Part shown: positions 35,214 through 44,439 of the stretch, piece after piece | Layout: every line of letters starts with the position of its first letter | How positions within the stretch are numbered: position 1 is the first letter of the stretch | Assembly: GCF_007741535.1 (NCBI RefSeq) | Contig: NZ_CP036525.1 | Location: 7,936,001 to 8,000,000, forward strand | Reading direction: 5' to 3' | Length of the DNA: 64,000 nt | Source of the DNA: Rubripirellula lacrimiformis | GTDB lineage: Bacteria; Planctomycetota; Planctomycetia; Pirellulales; Pirellulaceae | The notes under the pieces: generated by a model | What the model was told of the DNA's origin: nothing | The model's input: only the letters and a program-made list of their open reading frames with translations | The model's database searches: none | Made by a program: the position numbers and the translations under genes

Positions 35214-36689
35214 TTGAATTTCCAACCACGACGATTCCTACGTTCCAAAGCCGCCTGGGTAATTTGGCTGGCTGCGCTAGCCAGTCCCGTGGTCTGGGAC
35301 GCAGTGACGTGCGGACAGACAGCTTGGGGACAGCCCCCCGTCGACCGCAACTTGCCCGCGTTCTCCGGCAACAACGGTTTCGGTGCCGAGGGTTTTGGCG
35401 CCCAAACACCGGGCGGCCGTGGTGGTCAGGTCATCGCCGTCACCAACCTTGCCGACAGCGGACCAGGTAGTTTCCGGGCCGCGTGCGAAGCGCAGGGTCC
35501 GCGAACGATTGTGTTCCGAACCGGCGGAACGATCACGGTCCAATCCACCATCTTCATCCGACATCCGCTGATCACGATTGCAGGGCAAACCGCGCCGGGC
35601 GATGGCATCCTGTTGAAGGCGGATCCCAACTTTGATGGGCCTGTTCTGCAGATCGGAACACACGATGTGATCGTTCGCGGCATACGCATTCGACGCGGCC
35701 CCACCGCAACGAAAGGCTGCTGTGGCGACGGGCTAAGCATTACCGGCGCACGCAACCCACCGCACCATGTTGTCATCGATCACTGTTCGATCAGTTGGTC
35801 GACCGACGAAAACGTCGAGTCATGGTATGCGTCCCACGACATCACGATTCAGTGGTGCATCATTTCCGAGGCGCTTCATCACAGCAGCCACGAAAAAGGG
35901 CCTCACAGCAAAGGAGTCATCCTAGGTGCGGATGTTCGCCGCGTGTCGTTCCACCACAACCTGTTGGCCCACAACGTTGCCCGTAACCCATTGGTTTCCA
36001 ACGACGATGGCCCCAATCATGTTGTCAACAATCTGGTCTACAACTGGATGTACTTTGGTGCCGAGTTTCAGAAAGCCATGCCCAACCCACCGAGGGTGAA
36101 TCTGATCGGAAACGTGTTCCGCCCAGGCCCCGATACGCGCACGGTAAGGTACGAGGTGACCCTGTCAAACTATCCCAAGGAACCCCTGTTTTATCTGCAG
36201 GACAATCTTGGACATCACCGGACTGCGAGCGAGGAAAACGAATGGGCATTGATCGGTGATGGTTCCAATGGACTCGGCGACGACTGGATGCGGGTCCCTG
36301 CGTCGGACCAGATCCAAAGACTGGAACCCTGGCCGGATTCACCGATTCCGATCTCCGTCGATTCATCCGATCAAGTGGCCGAGCGAGTGCTGTCCAACGC
36401 GGGCGCGACCATGCCGCATCGTGACAGCGTGGACACGCGAGTGATCAACGAGGTCCGAAACGGAACCGGCAAGTGCATCGATGACCCATCCGATGTCGGT
36501 GGCTGGCCAACGATTCGCCCAGGCGTACCTGCGATGGACACCGACCACGACGGCATGCCCGACGACTGGGAAACCAAGCACGGCCTGAACCCCGCCGACC
36601 CGTCCGACCGAAACGACACGAACCTCAGCAAAGCCGGATACACCAACCTAGAAACCTATCTAAACGGCCTGTTCAACGATCAACCGTAA
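35214..36689 (+). CDS. Secreted pectate lyase-like protein
   Basis: A 491-residue exported protein with a right-handed parallel beta-helix of the pectate lyase superfamily (PL1-like). Signal peptide: SKAAWVIWLAALASPVVW. The helix shows TIVFRTGGTITVQSTIFIRHPLITIAGQTAPGDGI, the VRGIRIRRG coil and the HVVIDHCSISWSTDENVES coil that holds the metal-site Asp residues, followed by the RNPLVSNDDGPNHVVNNLVYNW coil. The C-terminus DTDHDGMPDDWETKHGLNPADP is a calcium-binding thrombospondin type 3/dockerin-like tail. It probably cleaves polygalacturonate or a related marine polysaccharide. The TTG start at 35214 has AGAGGTGA just upstream; no ATG fits the signal peptide. Confidence 0.9.
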   Translation: MNFQPRRFLRSKAAWVIWLAALASPVVWDAVTCGQTAWGQPPVDRNLPAFSGNNGFGAEGFGAQTPGGRGGQVIAVTNLADSGPGSFRAACEAQGPRTIVFRTGGTITVQSTIFIRHPLITIAGQTAPGDGILLKADPNFDGPVLQIGTHDVIVRGIRIRRGPTATKGCCGDGLSITGARNPPHHVVIDHCSISWSTDENVESWYASHDITIQWCIISEALHHSSHEKGPHSKGVILGADVRRVSFHHNLLAHNVARNPLVSNDDGPNHVVNNLVYNWMYFGAEFQKAMPNPPRVNLIGNVFRPGPDTRTVRYEVTLSNYPKEPLFYLQDNLGHHRTASEENEWALIGDGSNGLGDDWMRVPASDQIQRLEPWPDSPIPISVDSSDQVAERVLSNAGATMPHRDSVDTRVINEVRNGTGKCIDDPSDVGGWPTIRPGVPAMDTDHDGMPDDWETKHGLNPADPSDRNDTNLSKAGYTNLETYLNGLFNDQP

Positions 36690-36764
36690 TGGGATTCGAC
36701 AGAATTCCTGCCCCGTAATGGCAGCGGAAGAAGGGGACTTCTGGCGAAGTCCACGACGGGTGGT

Positions 36765-37928
36765 TCAGCGGGGTGGCCATTTCCAACCGTATTGGTTCAG
36801 CAGGTTGGAATCCTGGATGACAGTCTCGCCCATGCGTTTTTCCAATCGAATGGGGGCACAGATTTCGTCCGCTTCCAACTCTCGGACCAACGCTTGGCTG
36901 TGGCTGACAACAATCACCTGACTATTCTCGGCGGCTAGCTTGATCAGACGCCCCAGCGCAGGGATCAGATCGGGGTGCAAACTATTCTCGGGTTCGTTCA
37001 GCACCATCAACTCAGGCGGTCGCGGAGTCAGCAGCGCCGCTAGTAGCAACAGGAACCGCAACGTGCCATCCGACAATTCAGACGCGGTCAGGTCACGCAA
37101 CATACCGGGCTGTCGCAGCCCCAACTGCAACCCGGCATCGTTGCGGTGGATGCGAATCTGGGAACCTGGGAAAGCATCGGCGACCGCGCGATCGAGTCCT
37201 TGGTGGTCACCGATTTCGCGGATCGTTTGCAGCGCCGCCGCAAGATCGACACCATCGCCCGACATGACTGGCGTGAACGTGGATGCCGAAGCGCGACGGG
37301 CTGGTGATTCCATGTCCGTCCGAAAGGAATCATAGAATCGCCATGACCGAAGCGATTCTCGCATCACGATCAACTCAGGTGCTTTGAACGGATCGGAATA
37401 CTCCGCCAGCATGCTGGACTGCCGCGCCATTGGCAAATCGATGTCCTGCCACTTGCCCTTCGCACCGCGACAACGCAGCGTCGCAGATCGCCGATCCGCA
37501 CACAGCGTCGGGGCATCCATGGCGGCCCCCCGCCACAAACACTCTCGTTTCATCTCGGGGTCACCATCGAACATCGACCCGGACGGTGTGGGCAGACCAA
37601 GATCGAAGCAATAGCTATGGGGATCGGCCGCGAACCCGAGGCGGAGACTAACGGGATGTCGGCGCAGCGTCCCTTGGACCGGCATTTCGCCACTGACCAT
37701 TTCGCTGGTCAAAACCTCGGGCCCAGCCCAAAGGACAGAATCGAATCCGCCTTCGCATGCCAGCGAATGGACCAGTCGTCCGTCCGCCGCGTCGGCGATC
37801 AAACGCAGCGCCCGATAGAAGTTCGACTTTCCCGATCCGTTGGCCCCCGTCACCACGTTTAACTGTTCCAACCGCAAGAACATCGACCGGATCGATCGGT
37901 AACCGGCAATGGCGATGCGTTGGATCAC
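36765..37928 (-). CDS. AAA ATPase, RecF/OLD-like (AAA_21 group)
   Basis: A 387-residue ATPase. Walker A: VVTGANGSGKSNFYRAL near the N-terminus. The ABC-signature region ASELSDGTLRFLLLLAALL, and Walker B with catalytic Glu: LMVLNEPENSLHPDLIPALG, are near the C-terminus. SQVIVVSHSQAL follows. There is no TOPRIM nuclease domain and no partner gene, so it is a stand-alone predicted ATPase of unknown role. I chose the GTG at 37928, giving IQRIAIAGYRSIRS as the typical first strand; the upstream 17 codons do not look conserved. Confidence 0.85.
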   Translation of the reverse strand: MIQRIAIAGYRSIRSMFLRLEQLNVVTGANGSGKSNFYRALRLIADAADGRLVHSLACEGGFDSVLWAGPEVLTSEMVSGEMPVQGTLRRHPVSLRLGFAADPHSYCFDLGLPTPSGSMFDGDPEMKRECLWRGAAMDAPTLCADRRSATLRCRGAKGKWQDIDLPMARQSSMLAEYSDPFKAPELIVMRESLRSWRFYDSFRTDMESPARRASASTFTPVMSGDGVDLAAALQTIREIGDHQGLDRAVADAFPGSQIRIHRNDAGLQLGLRQPGMLRDLTASELSDGTLRFLLLLAALLTPRPPELMVLNEPENSLHPDLIPALGRLIKLAAENSQVIVVSHSQALVRELEADEICAPIRLEKRMGETVIQDSNLLNQYGWKWPPR

Positions 37929-38040
37929 GTGGAATCCGTTGGGTTCTAGAATTACGGCGGGATTGGAAACGGCCCACAAGCCATCCGTTGACCATCCATC
38001 AACCGACGCCCCTCAGATGCCCAAGCACTGCCGAATGAAC

Positions 38041-38631
38041 CTAGGCGGATTCCAATCGAGTGGATTGACTGTGCTGACCCACCAACCGGTAGCGACCACC
38101 ACCGGGGCCCGAGAGCGATTGCAGGTGGGTCCGGCGGATCATTTGCAGGCTGAATCGATGGGGGTCATCAACACGGTATTCGAACTGATGATCGGCGTTG
38201 GTTCCAGCGGCACGCAGTCGTCGCGTTAATTCGGGCGACAAGGGGCGCGAACAACTTTCCGCCCGCGCGGCCACGATGGTCGGATCCTCGCTGATCTGCA
38301 GCAACCGCTGCAGATCTTCGAGTCGCAGTTCAGCATCGGATTCCTGGATAAACACCAAGTCCCCGACCGCACGTTCCAAACCTGTTTGACCGGCTGCTTC
38401 CATCCCGCGTGGGCGGTTGTGACGCATCACCCGGACTCTTGGATAGCGGATGCAGAGGTCCGCCAAGATCATGGGGGTGGCGTCGCTGCTGCCGTCATCG
38501 ACGACGACAATTTCGGCGCCTTCGATTCGAAATTCAACCAGCGCCATCAACACCCGCTCGATTCTTTCGGCGATGCGATCCTGGCCGTTCCGTACCGGCA
38601 GCACGATCGATAACTTGGTGTTTGGATTCAT
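38041..38631 (-). CDS. Glycosyltransferase family 2 (short)
   Basis: A 196-residue GT-A-fold glycosyltransferase. LSIVLPVRNGQDRIAERIER is the first strand, VVVDDGSSDATP is the nucleotide-sugar site and ESDAELRLEDL is the DxD-like region. It has no membrane helix and is shorter than typical GT2 enzymes (230 or more), so the acceptor part may be reduced. The ATG at 38631 is chosen; the 85 upstream codons overlap the promoter of hisI and lack family sequence. Donor and acceptor unknown. Confidence 0.78.
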   Translation of the reverse strand: MNPNTKLSIVLPVRNGQDRIAERIERVLMALVEFRIEGAEIVVVDDGSSDATPMILADLCIRYPRVRVMRHNRPRGMEAAGQTGLERAVGDLVFIQESDAELRLEDLQRLLQISEDPTIVAARAESCSRPLSPELTRRLRAAGTNADHQFEYRVDDPHRFSLQMIRRTHLQSLSGPGGGRYRLVGQHSQSTRLESA

Positions 38632-38836
38632 CAAGAACGCTTTCGCGAGAAAATCGCTGCGACAGAGGGGACCGGCATCTATCAGTGCCCATCGGCGAAC
38701 AAGTTCGGCGGGCATGAGCGGGACGCAGTGAAATCGGGTGCCATTGGCCATGGGCTGGGTACGGCCGTTCCGCTGGTAACGATTGCACCTACAATGCGTC
38801 GATCCACCGCTTCCTAACCTAGAAACATGCAGACCG

Positions 38837-39238
38837 ATGAATCCCGTTCCGAACTTCAGCAAAGGCCAACCATTTGACGGCACCACCGGGGTCCTGCCGG
38901 CGATCGCCCAGGACGCCCAGACCGGCCGTGTGCTGATGATGGCATGGATGGACGAAACAGCGTGGCAGGAAACTCTGGCAACGGGCCAGGCGGTCTATTT
39001 CAGCCGCAGCCGAGGCAAATTGTGGCGCAAGGGCGAAACCAGCGGGCACCGACAAAGCGTGGTCGAAGTCCGCGTTGACTGCGACGCAGACACGATCCTG
39101 TTGCAAGTCCAACAAACCGGCGCCGCATGCCACGAAGGATTTGCCAGCTGCTTCTTTCGAGTCGTCGATCCCAACGGCACCGCCACCATCGCTGACGAAC
39201 GACTGGTCGACCCGGCCACCGTGTACGGAAAAAAGTGA
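38837..39238 (+). CDS. hisI: Phosphoribosyl-AMP cyclohydrolase
   Basis: A 133-residue enzyme that opens the purine ring of PR-AMP in histidine biosynthesis. The family motif runs [18 protein letters not shown], then the metal-binding [19 protein letters not shown] and the ASCFF cysteine. Length is normal for a stand-alone HisI; the HisE (pyrophosphatase) half is absent. The start [10 protein letters not shown] at 38837 fits; the longer frame to 38783 adds 18 residues without a site. It converges with the GcvH-like gene. No other his genes are in the window. Confidence 0.95.
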   Translation: MNPVPNFSKGQPFDGTTGVLPAIAQDAQTGRVLMMAWMDETAWQETLATGQAVYFSRSRGKLWRKGETSGHRQSVVEVRVDCDADTILLQVQQTGAACHEGFASCFFRVVDPNGTATIADERLVDPATVYGKK

Positions 39239-39296
39239 TCGCCGCGGGCGTGGCAACAACGCCGCCGAATCCCCACTCCAACCGCCGCCGATCCCG

Positions 39297-39764
39297 TTAC
39301 GTGTTGGCTTGACCTTTGATGGTCTTTTGGGCCACGTCCCAGGCCTTGATCAGGTGTTGGGCGTAGCCATCGGGATCTAGCAGGGGACTGTCGTCGGAAG
39401 CTTCCATTTCGACCATCCAGCCATCGCCATACGGGTCTGAATTGATCAGCGATGGGTCCGCCAACACGGCATCGTTGATCAGGGTCAGTTGACCAGGCAC
39501 GGGCGCATACAAATCGCTCTCGGCTTTCTTGCTTTCGATCGATCCAATCTGCGATCGCGCCGCGATGGTCGTGGGTGCTTCGACGATCCAATCCAAAAAG
39601 TAGACATCCTGCAGCAAGCGAACCGCATAGGCGGTCAAGCCAAAACGAAATCGCTTTGGCGACACTTCGGCTGCCCACATATGGTTGGTCGCGTAACGTC
39701 GATCGCGAGGAAACGTGGCGGTGAATTCGCCCATCGCGAATTCAAAGGCATCAGCTTCGCTCAC
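39297..39764 (-). CDS. GcvH-like lipoyl-carrier protein
   Basis: A 155-residue protein of the glycine-cleavage H-protein family. The lipoyl attachment site is K80 in IGSIESKKAESDLYAP. A hydrophobic strand (RFRFGLTAYAVRLLQDVYFLDW) and a conserved NSDPYGDGWMVEME segment flank it. The N-terminus is longer than in standard GcvH (about 130 residues). The gene is joined to an upstream radical SAM gene by a 4-bp ATGA overlap (39761-39764). No gcvT or gcvP gene is in the window, so it may serve a purpose other than glycine cleavage. Lipoate could come from LipB/LipA elsewhere. Confidence 0.9.
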   Translation of the reverse strand: MSEADAFEFAMGEFTATFPRDRRYATNHMWAAEVSPKRFRFGLTAYAVRLLQDVYFLDWIVEAPTTIAARSQIGSIESKKAESDLYAPVPGQLTLINDAVLADPSLINSDPYGDGWMVEMEASDDSPLLDPDGYAQHLIKAWDVAQKTIKGQANT

Positions 39765-41092
39765 GTGTACCGCACCCCTTGATGCTCGGGCTCGAAGAAC
39801 GCCGGCAACATCGAATCGACTCGCAGCAGCCCTTCGATGCTTAACCGAATTTCATCACCATCGATCGTCACCAAGCCGTCTTTGACGTAACCGTCCCAAA
39901 CGTCACGCCACTGATGAACGATGTCGACACCAAACTTGTTGGTGAAGTAATCGGTCTTCAAGAACCCTCGCTTGAGCAGCAGGATCATTTCGCGGACTAG
40001 TTTCTGGTGCTCGGTCGGCACAAACCCACGGCCCAATGGCAGTTCGCCGGATTCAACCGTCCCCAGATACTTTTCCAGTTCAGCCACGTTTTGGTAATGG
40101 ACACCGCTGGCGTGACCAAAGCTGGCGATCCCGGTGGCCAGCAAATCGGCTCCCTGCCACAGGTTGTCGCGATAACTAAAGTTCACCTTCGACGGGTCTT
40201 TGACGACCGTGTAGGCGCTGCTGACGGTGTATCCGTGCTTGGCGAATTCTTCGAACGCGTACTGCACCCAATCTCGCTTGGTCTGCCAGTCGGCGACGGG
40301 GCTTTCCACCTTATTGCCCAGCATGTCTTTGCTGTAGACGGTGTTGAAGGGCAATTCCATCTGATAGATCGTGACGCTTTCGGGCGACAGTTCCAACGTC
40401 TTCACGACGTTCACTTTCCAGTTTTCCCAAGTCTCGCCGACCATCCCAGAGATCAGGTCAATATTGACGTTGGGAAACTTCGCCGCGGTGATCCATTCCC
40501 AGGCATTGAAGACCTGTTTGGAAAGGTGAGCCCGGCCGTTCTCTTCCAGCAACTTGTCCGAGAAGTTCTCGATCCCCAGGCTCAATCGCGTCACGCCCAA
40601 TTCGTCGCGTAGCGTCTTGACCTTGGTTTCGCTTAGCGTTCCCGGTTCGCATTCGAAGGTGACTTCTTCGGCACCATCCCAAGTGATGTGTTGGTGCAGG
40701 CGGTCGGCCAGTTTGGTCAGTTGCTTGGGCGACAGAAAGCTAGGGGTACCGCCACCGAAGTAGACAAACCGAAACGGCCGGTCCTTCATCACTTCCAACT
40801 GGCTGACCATCGAAATTTCGTTGCACAACGCATCGACGTAACGCTGCACCTCGGGGGCCTTCACGTCGGTAAAGACTTTGAAGTAGCAAAACTTGCATCG
40901 TTTGCGGCAAAACGGGATGTGCAGATACAGCCCTAGCGGGGTGTCTTCCTTGGCCTCGCTGTGAAGTGCTTCGCGGACCTCCGGCAGCCGGTCCTTGCTC
41001 CACTGACTGTAGGGTGGATAGTTCGAAATGAAGTAACTACCGACTTCTGTTTTCCCGGCTTCATTCTTTTGGGGACTGGCAGCGGAAGTCAT
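39761..41092 (-). CDS. HemW/HemN-like radical SAM protein
   Basis: A 443-residue protein. The radical SAM cluster is C62-x3-C66-x2-C69 in HIPFCRKRCKFCYFKV. GGGTPSFLSPKQL binds SAM, and TRLSLGIENFSDKLLEENGRAH and LISGMVGETWENWK follow the HemW/HemN pattern. A HemN_C-like domain is at the end (FLKTDYFTNKFGVDI). True HemN (coproporphyrinogen dehydrogenase) has a fourth Cys, which is not visible, so it is closer to HemW, a heme chaperone, or to another substrate. Start: the ATG at 41092 fits; the frame up to 41197 adds only 35 unlikely residues. Its stop overlaps the GcvH-like start. Confidence 0.88.
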   Translation of the reverse strand: MTSAASPQKNEAGKTEVGSYFISNYPPYSQWSKDRLPEVREALHSEAKEDTPLGLYLHIPFCRKRCKFCYFKVFTDVKAPEVQRYVDALCNEISMVSQLEVMKDRPFRFVYFGGGTPSFLSPKQLTKLADRLHQHITWDGAEEVTFECEPGTLSETKVKTLRDELGVTRLSLGIENFSDKLLEENGRAHLSKQVFNAWEWITAAKFPNVNIDLISGMVGETWENWKVNVVKTLELSPESVTIYQMELPFNTVYSKDMLGNKVESPVADWQTKRDWVQYAFEEFAKHGYTVSSAYTVVKDPSKVNFSYRDNLWQGADLLATGIASFGHASGVHYQNVAELEKYLGTVESGELPLGRGFVPTEHQKLVREMILLLKRGFLKTDYFTNKFGVDIVHQWRDVWDGYVKDGLVTIDGDEIRLSIEGLLRVDSMLPAFFEPEHQGVRYT

Positions 41093-41327
41093 GAATTTGC
41101 TTTGCAGGGGGAAGATGAAGGGAAGGGTGCCATGGTGGCGATTGGCAGTGCGATCGCCGCGGCTAGGTTGGCACTTGTTGCAGGTCGGGGGTGGCATTAT
41201 CGGCCGTGGTCAATAGCGTGATCCAATCGTTGGCGACCGGGGAACCACCGGGGCGCGGGAAAATCAGTGTGAACCGGCGGGTCGGTCGTGTTAAGTGCGA
41301 TCGACCGCTTTTGCACCGATGGGCGAA

Positions 41328-42596
41328 CTATTTTGCCGTCGCGGCCTCTGTTTTCCCAGCAAAACATCGTACCACACCGTCTTCGTCCGCGATAAACAGC
41401 ATATGGTCAGCGATCGCCGGGGCGGCCAAAAACGACCCACGGATCTCGTAACTCCATTTTTCATCGGTCCCGTCGGCCAGCGACAGCCGCACCAATCGGC
41501 CGTCGGTGGCGGCGATGAAGACGTCGTCACCGGCGATGACCGGCGAAGCGTCGGCGCGGCGGCGGAGCGTATGACGCCAAACTCGCTTTCCCGTTTCGAT
41601 CGACACCGCGTCGATCTGTTTGCGTTGGCTGCTAAGGATCACCAGTTGGTCGCCGACCGCCGCGCTACTGCGATACTCTTGCGGAAAATCGTCGTCCTCA
41701 TATCGCCAAAGCTGCTTGGCCGATTTCCAGTCAAAGGCGAACACGGCACCGTCCATGATCGGCAAAAAAGCTTTGCTTCCGCGAACTGCGGGGGTGCTGC
41801 CGGTCGGTCCGTCCAGCGGCAAGGGTTCACGAGCGGCTTTGCCCGTTTTTAAATCCACCATGTGCAATCGACCGTCACACCCACCCAGAAATGTCAGATC
41901 GCCGGCGATGGTGGGACTGCACCGGATCTGGTCATCGGTCGTATAGGTCCACACCGGTTTGCCGTCGGCCAGTTCAAAGCAATACAGTTTTCCGTCCTGG
42001 CTAGTGACCAGCACATGCCCGTCATGAAAGGCGGCCGAACCATTGATTTCGCCTTCGGTCGTTTGCGTCCAACGCTCTTTCCCGGTGGCCGCATCGATCG
42101 CGTACAGATTGCCGTCGATATCGCCGACCACGACGACGTCGCCCTTGCCATTGGGATCGGCGGATCCCGTTTGGTGCACCGCCGGTGACGCGATGAACCC
42201 GGTGTCATAGTTGTGACTCCAAATTTCTTTGCCGGTGGCTTGATCGATCGCGTACATTTTGCCCATCACATCGCCAAAGAAGACGCGTCCGCCCGCAACG
42301 ACCGGAGTCACCTCGATGGCTTCGTCGGCTTTGAATTCCCAGCGAACCTGCAGGTCATCGGGGACGTCCATCTTGGTAGCGCCGGTTGATTCGGAATCGC
42401 CGCGTGGCATCGGCCACCCCGAGGCCGCGGGGGTCGAAACATCGCTTGCCGATCCGATCGTGGAAAAAAACATCAAGCTGCCGATGGCTAGCCCAAGCAT
42501 CCACGGACTGCGGATGCGGGACCATCGCGGATCCGCCGGCGTCGTGGCCGCCCCCAATCGAGTCGAATCGACGATGACATCGGTAACAGAAAGCAT
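41328..42596 (-). CDS. PQQ-like beta-propeller protein, membrane-anchored
   Basis: A 422-residue exported protein with an N-terminal hydrophobic segment (WMLGLAIGSLMFFSTIGSA). Repeated AxDxxTGKxxW blades are visible (AIDQATGKEIWS, AIDAATGKERWTQ, FELADGKPVWTY, SIETGKRVWRH). It is a seven- or eight-bladed PQQ/BamB-like propeller. No PQQ dehydrogenase catalytic residues were recognised, so it is more likely a binding or scaffold protein. It is divergent from aroDE. Confidence 0.87.
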   Translation of the reverse strand: MLSVTDVIVDSTRLGAATTPADPRWSRIRSPWMLGLAIGSLMFFSTIGSASDVSTPAASGWPMPRGDSESTGATKMDVPDDLQVRWEFKADEAIEVTPVVAGGRVFFGDVMGKMYAIDQATGKEIWSHNYDTGFIASPAVHQTGSADPNGKGDVVVVGDIDGNLYAIDAATGKERWTQTTEGEINGSAAFHDGHVLVTSQDGKLYCFELADGKPVWTYTTDDQIRCSPTIAGDLTFLGGCDGRLHMVDLKTGKAAREPLPLDGPTGSTPAVRGSKAFLPIMDGAVFAFDWKSAKQLWRYEDDDFPQEYRSSAAVGDQLVILSSQRKQIDAVSIETGKRVWRHTLRRRADASPVIAGDDVFIAATDGRLVRLSLADGTDEKWSYEIRGSFLAAPAIADHMLFIADEDGVVRCFAGKTEAATAK

Positions 42597-42901
42597 GATG
42601 GGCTACTTGATTGGCGATTTGGCGGCGACTGGGACGACTTGGGGGGACAGGGCAGGTTGGCAGGACGGACGAACACACAAAAAAGACCCCCGCTCGCTAG
42701 ACCCACGCGTTCTATTATAGGCTCTTTGAAACAGCGTTCTCGAGGGGTGTTGGCAATCCCCGAGTAAGTCGCGTTTGGCAACGCACGACATCCATTGAAT
42801 GTCGGTTGCTGGTCGCACCCCGCAGTCAGTTCTCCAGACGATGGTTTCAGGACTGAAACGCTTCCTCAGCACCGTTCCGCGTAACAACCCACCTTCCATC
42901 C
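42597..42901. promoter_or_regulatory. Divergent promoter region of the PQQ-propeller and aroDE genes
   Basis: 305 bp between two divergent genes. An AT-richer patch near 42712-42724 (TCTATTATAGG) could be a -10-like element. No palindrome or repeat of note was seen. Confidence 0.4.
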
Positions 42902-44392
42902 ATGATTTGTGTCACTCTCGGACGCGCCCGCCACAAGCGGATGATTGCCGAACATCAGTTTCTAGTCGAACAGGGCGCCGAACTGGTCGAATTGCGACTG
43001 GATTACATCGGACGTGCCGTCAGCCTGAAACGGCTGATCGACGATCGCCCAGGACCAGTCGTGATCACGGTTCGCCGCCGCCAAGACGGTGGTCGGTGGA
43101 TGAAGACCGAAGACGAACGGATGACACTGCTGCGCAGCGCCATCGCGGCCGGCGTGGACTACGTGGACATCGAAGAAGACGTCGCGGACCAAATCCCGCG
43201 GTACGGGACCACCAAACGGATCATCAGCTATCACAATTTCTCGCACACCCCCGACGATCTGTGGGACCTGCATGCCAGAATGGTCGAAAAAGATGCTGAC
43301 ATTGTCAAAATCGCGACCATGGCCAATTCGTTTGACGACAATCTGCGAATGATGCAGTTGGTGCGGGAATCGAAGGTTCCCACGATCGGCATTTGCATGG
43401 GCGAATCGGGCACCATCACGCGCATCATGGCCGACCGATTGGGGTCGCCATTCACCTATGCCACGTTCAGCAAGGACAAAAAGATTGCTCCTGGATTGCT
43501 GGACTGGAAAGAGATGAAAACGCTGTACCGTTACGACGAGATCACCGACGAAACGAAGTTGTTCGGCGTCGTCGCGGACCCGGTTGCGCACAGCCACAGC
43601 CCGTTGATTCACAACAAGGCGTTCGAAGAACAAAAGATCAACGCTCGGTACCTGCCGTTCCGAATCACCAAGAGCGACCTGCCGAACTTCATTCGCCACT
43701 GCAAAGAAATCGGCGTGCAGGGGCTAAGCGTCACCATCCCGCACAAAGAAGCGGCCTTGGATTACTGTTCCCAAGCCGAATCGAGTGCGACCGGGATCGG
43801 TGCGGTCAACACATTGATTTTCGACAAAAACGATGTGCTGGGCTACAACACCGATTACCGAGCCGCGATGGACTGCATCCAAGAACTGTTCAACATCGAC
43901 AAAACCCGCGAACGACCGATGCAGGGGATGACGGCGTTGGTGTTGGGTGCAGGGGGCGTTTCTCGCGCGATCGCGTGGGGGCTACGACAACGACACTGCG
44001 AAGTCCTGATCGCATCGCGAACTCTGGAACGGTCACAGATTTTGGCGGCCGAACTCGGTTGCCGCGCGATCGAATGGGACCAACGTCACGACCAACGCAT
44101 CCAACTGCTGGTCAACGGATCCCCGGTCGGCATGCATCCGGACGTCGACAATTCGCCTTTCAATGCAACTGCCCTGAACCAGTTCGTGGCTGTCTTTGAC
44201 ACCGTGTACAACCCCGAGAACACGCTGTTGATCAAGAACGCCAAACAGGCGGGATGCCGGATCATCACGGGCGTCGACATGTTCGTCCGCCAGGCGGCCT
44301 ATCAATACAAACTGTTCACGGGAAACGACGCACCGATTCCCTTGATGCGGGAAACGATTAAAAAGGCCACCAACCCGGTCCAGCTGAATTGA
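42902..44392 (+). CDS. aroDE: Fused 3-dehydroquinate dehydratase/shikimate dehydrogenase
   Basis: A 496-residue bifunctional enzyme of the shikimate pathway. The first ~215 residues are type I dehydroquinase: catalytic H111 (ISYHNFSH) and Schiff-base K136 (DIVKIAT). The second part starts at about residue 218 (ETKLFGVVADPVAHSHSPLIHN) and is shikimate dehydrogenase: SVTIPHKEAALDYC contains the catalytic Lys, and LVLGAGGVSRAIAWGL binds NADP. The fusion order (AroD then AroE) matches plants and some Planctomycetes and Chlamydiae. The two steps are consecutive, so channelling is possible. It is followed by a hairpin. Confidence 0.93.
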   Translation: MICVTLGRARHKRMIAEHQFLVEQGAELVELRLDYIGRAVSLKRLIDDRPGPVVITVRRRQDGGRWMKTEDERMTLLRSAIAAGVDYVDIEEDVADQIPRYGTTKRIISYHNFSHTPDDLWDLHARMVEKDADIVKIATMANSFDDNLRMMQLVRESKVPTIGICMGESGTITRIMADRLGSPFTYATFSKDKKIAPGLLDWKEMKTLYRYDEITDETKLFGVVADPVAHSHSPLIHNKAFEEQKINARYLPFRITKSDLPNFIRHCKEIGVQGLSVTIPHKEAALDYCSQAESSATGIGAVNTLIFDKNDVLGYNTDYRAAMDCIQELFNIDKTRERPMQGMTALVLGAGGVSRAIAWGLRQRHCEVLIASRTLERSQILAAELGCRAIEWDQRHDQRIQLLVNGSPVGMHPDVDNSPFNATALNQFVAVFDTVYNPENTLLIKNAKQAGCRIITGVDMFVRQAAYQYKLFTGNDAPIPLMRETIKKATNPVQLN

Positions 44393-44399
44393 CCGATCC

Positions 44400-44416
44400 C
44401 CCCACCTTTTGTGGGG
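44400..44416 (+). other. Short hairpin after aroDE
   Basis: CCCCAC at 44400-44405 pairs with GTGGGG at 44411-44416 across a CTTTT loop. No T-run follows. It sits between the aroDE stop and the acetyltransferase start, so it may slow the transcript or shield an upstream TTG. It supports the later start of the next gene. Confidence 0.45.
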
Positions 44417-44439
44417 ACCACCACCGAGAGATCTGCACC

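Noticed and set aside
36765-37928. AAA ATPase as a Gabija- or OLD-type anti-phage system
   Set aside because: There is no TOPRIM nuclease part and no UvrD-like or other partner gene beside it.
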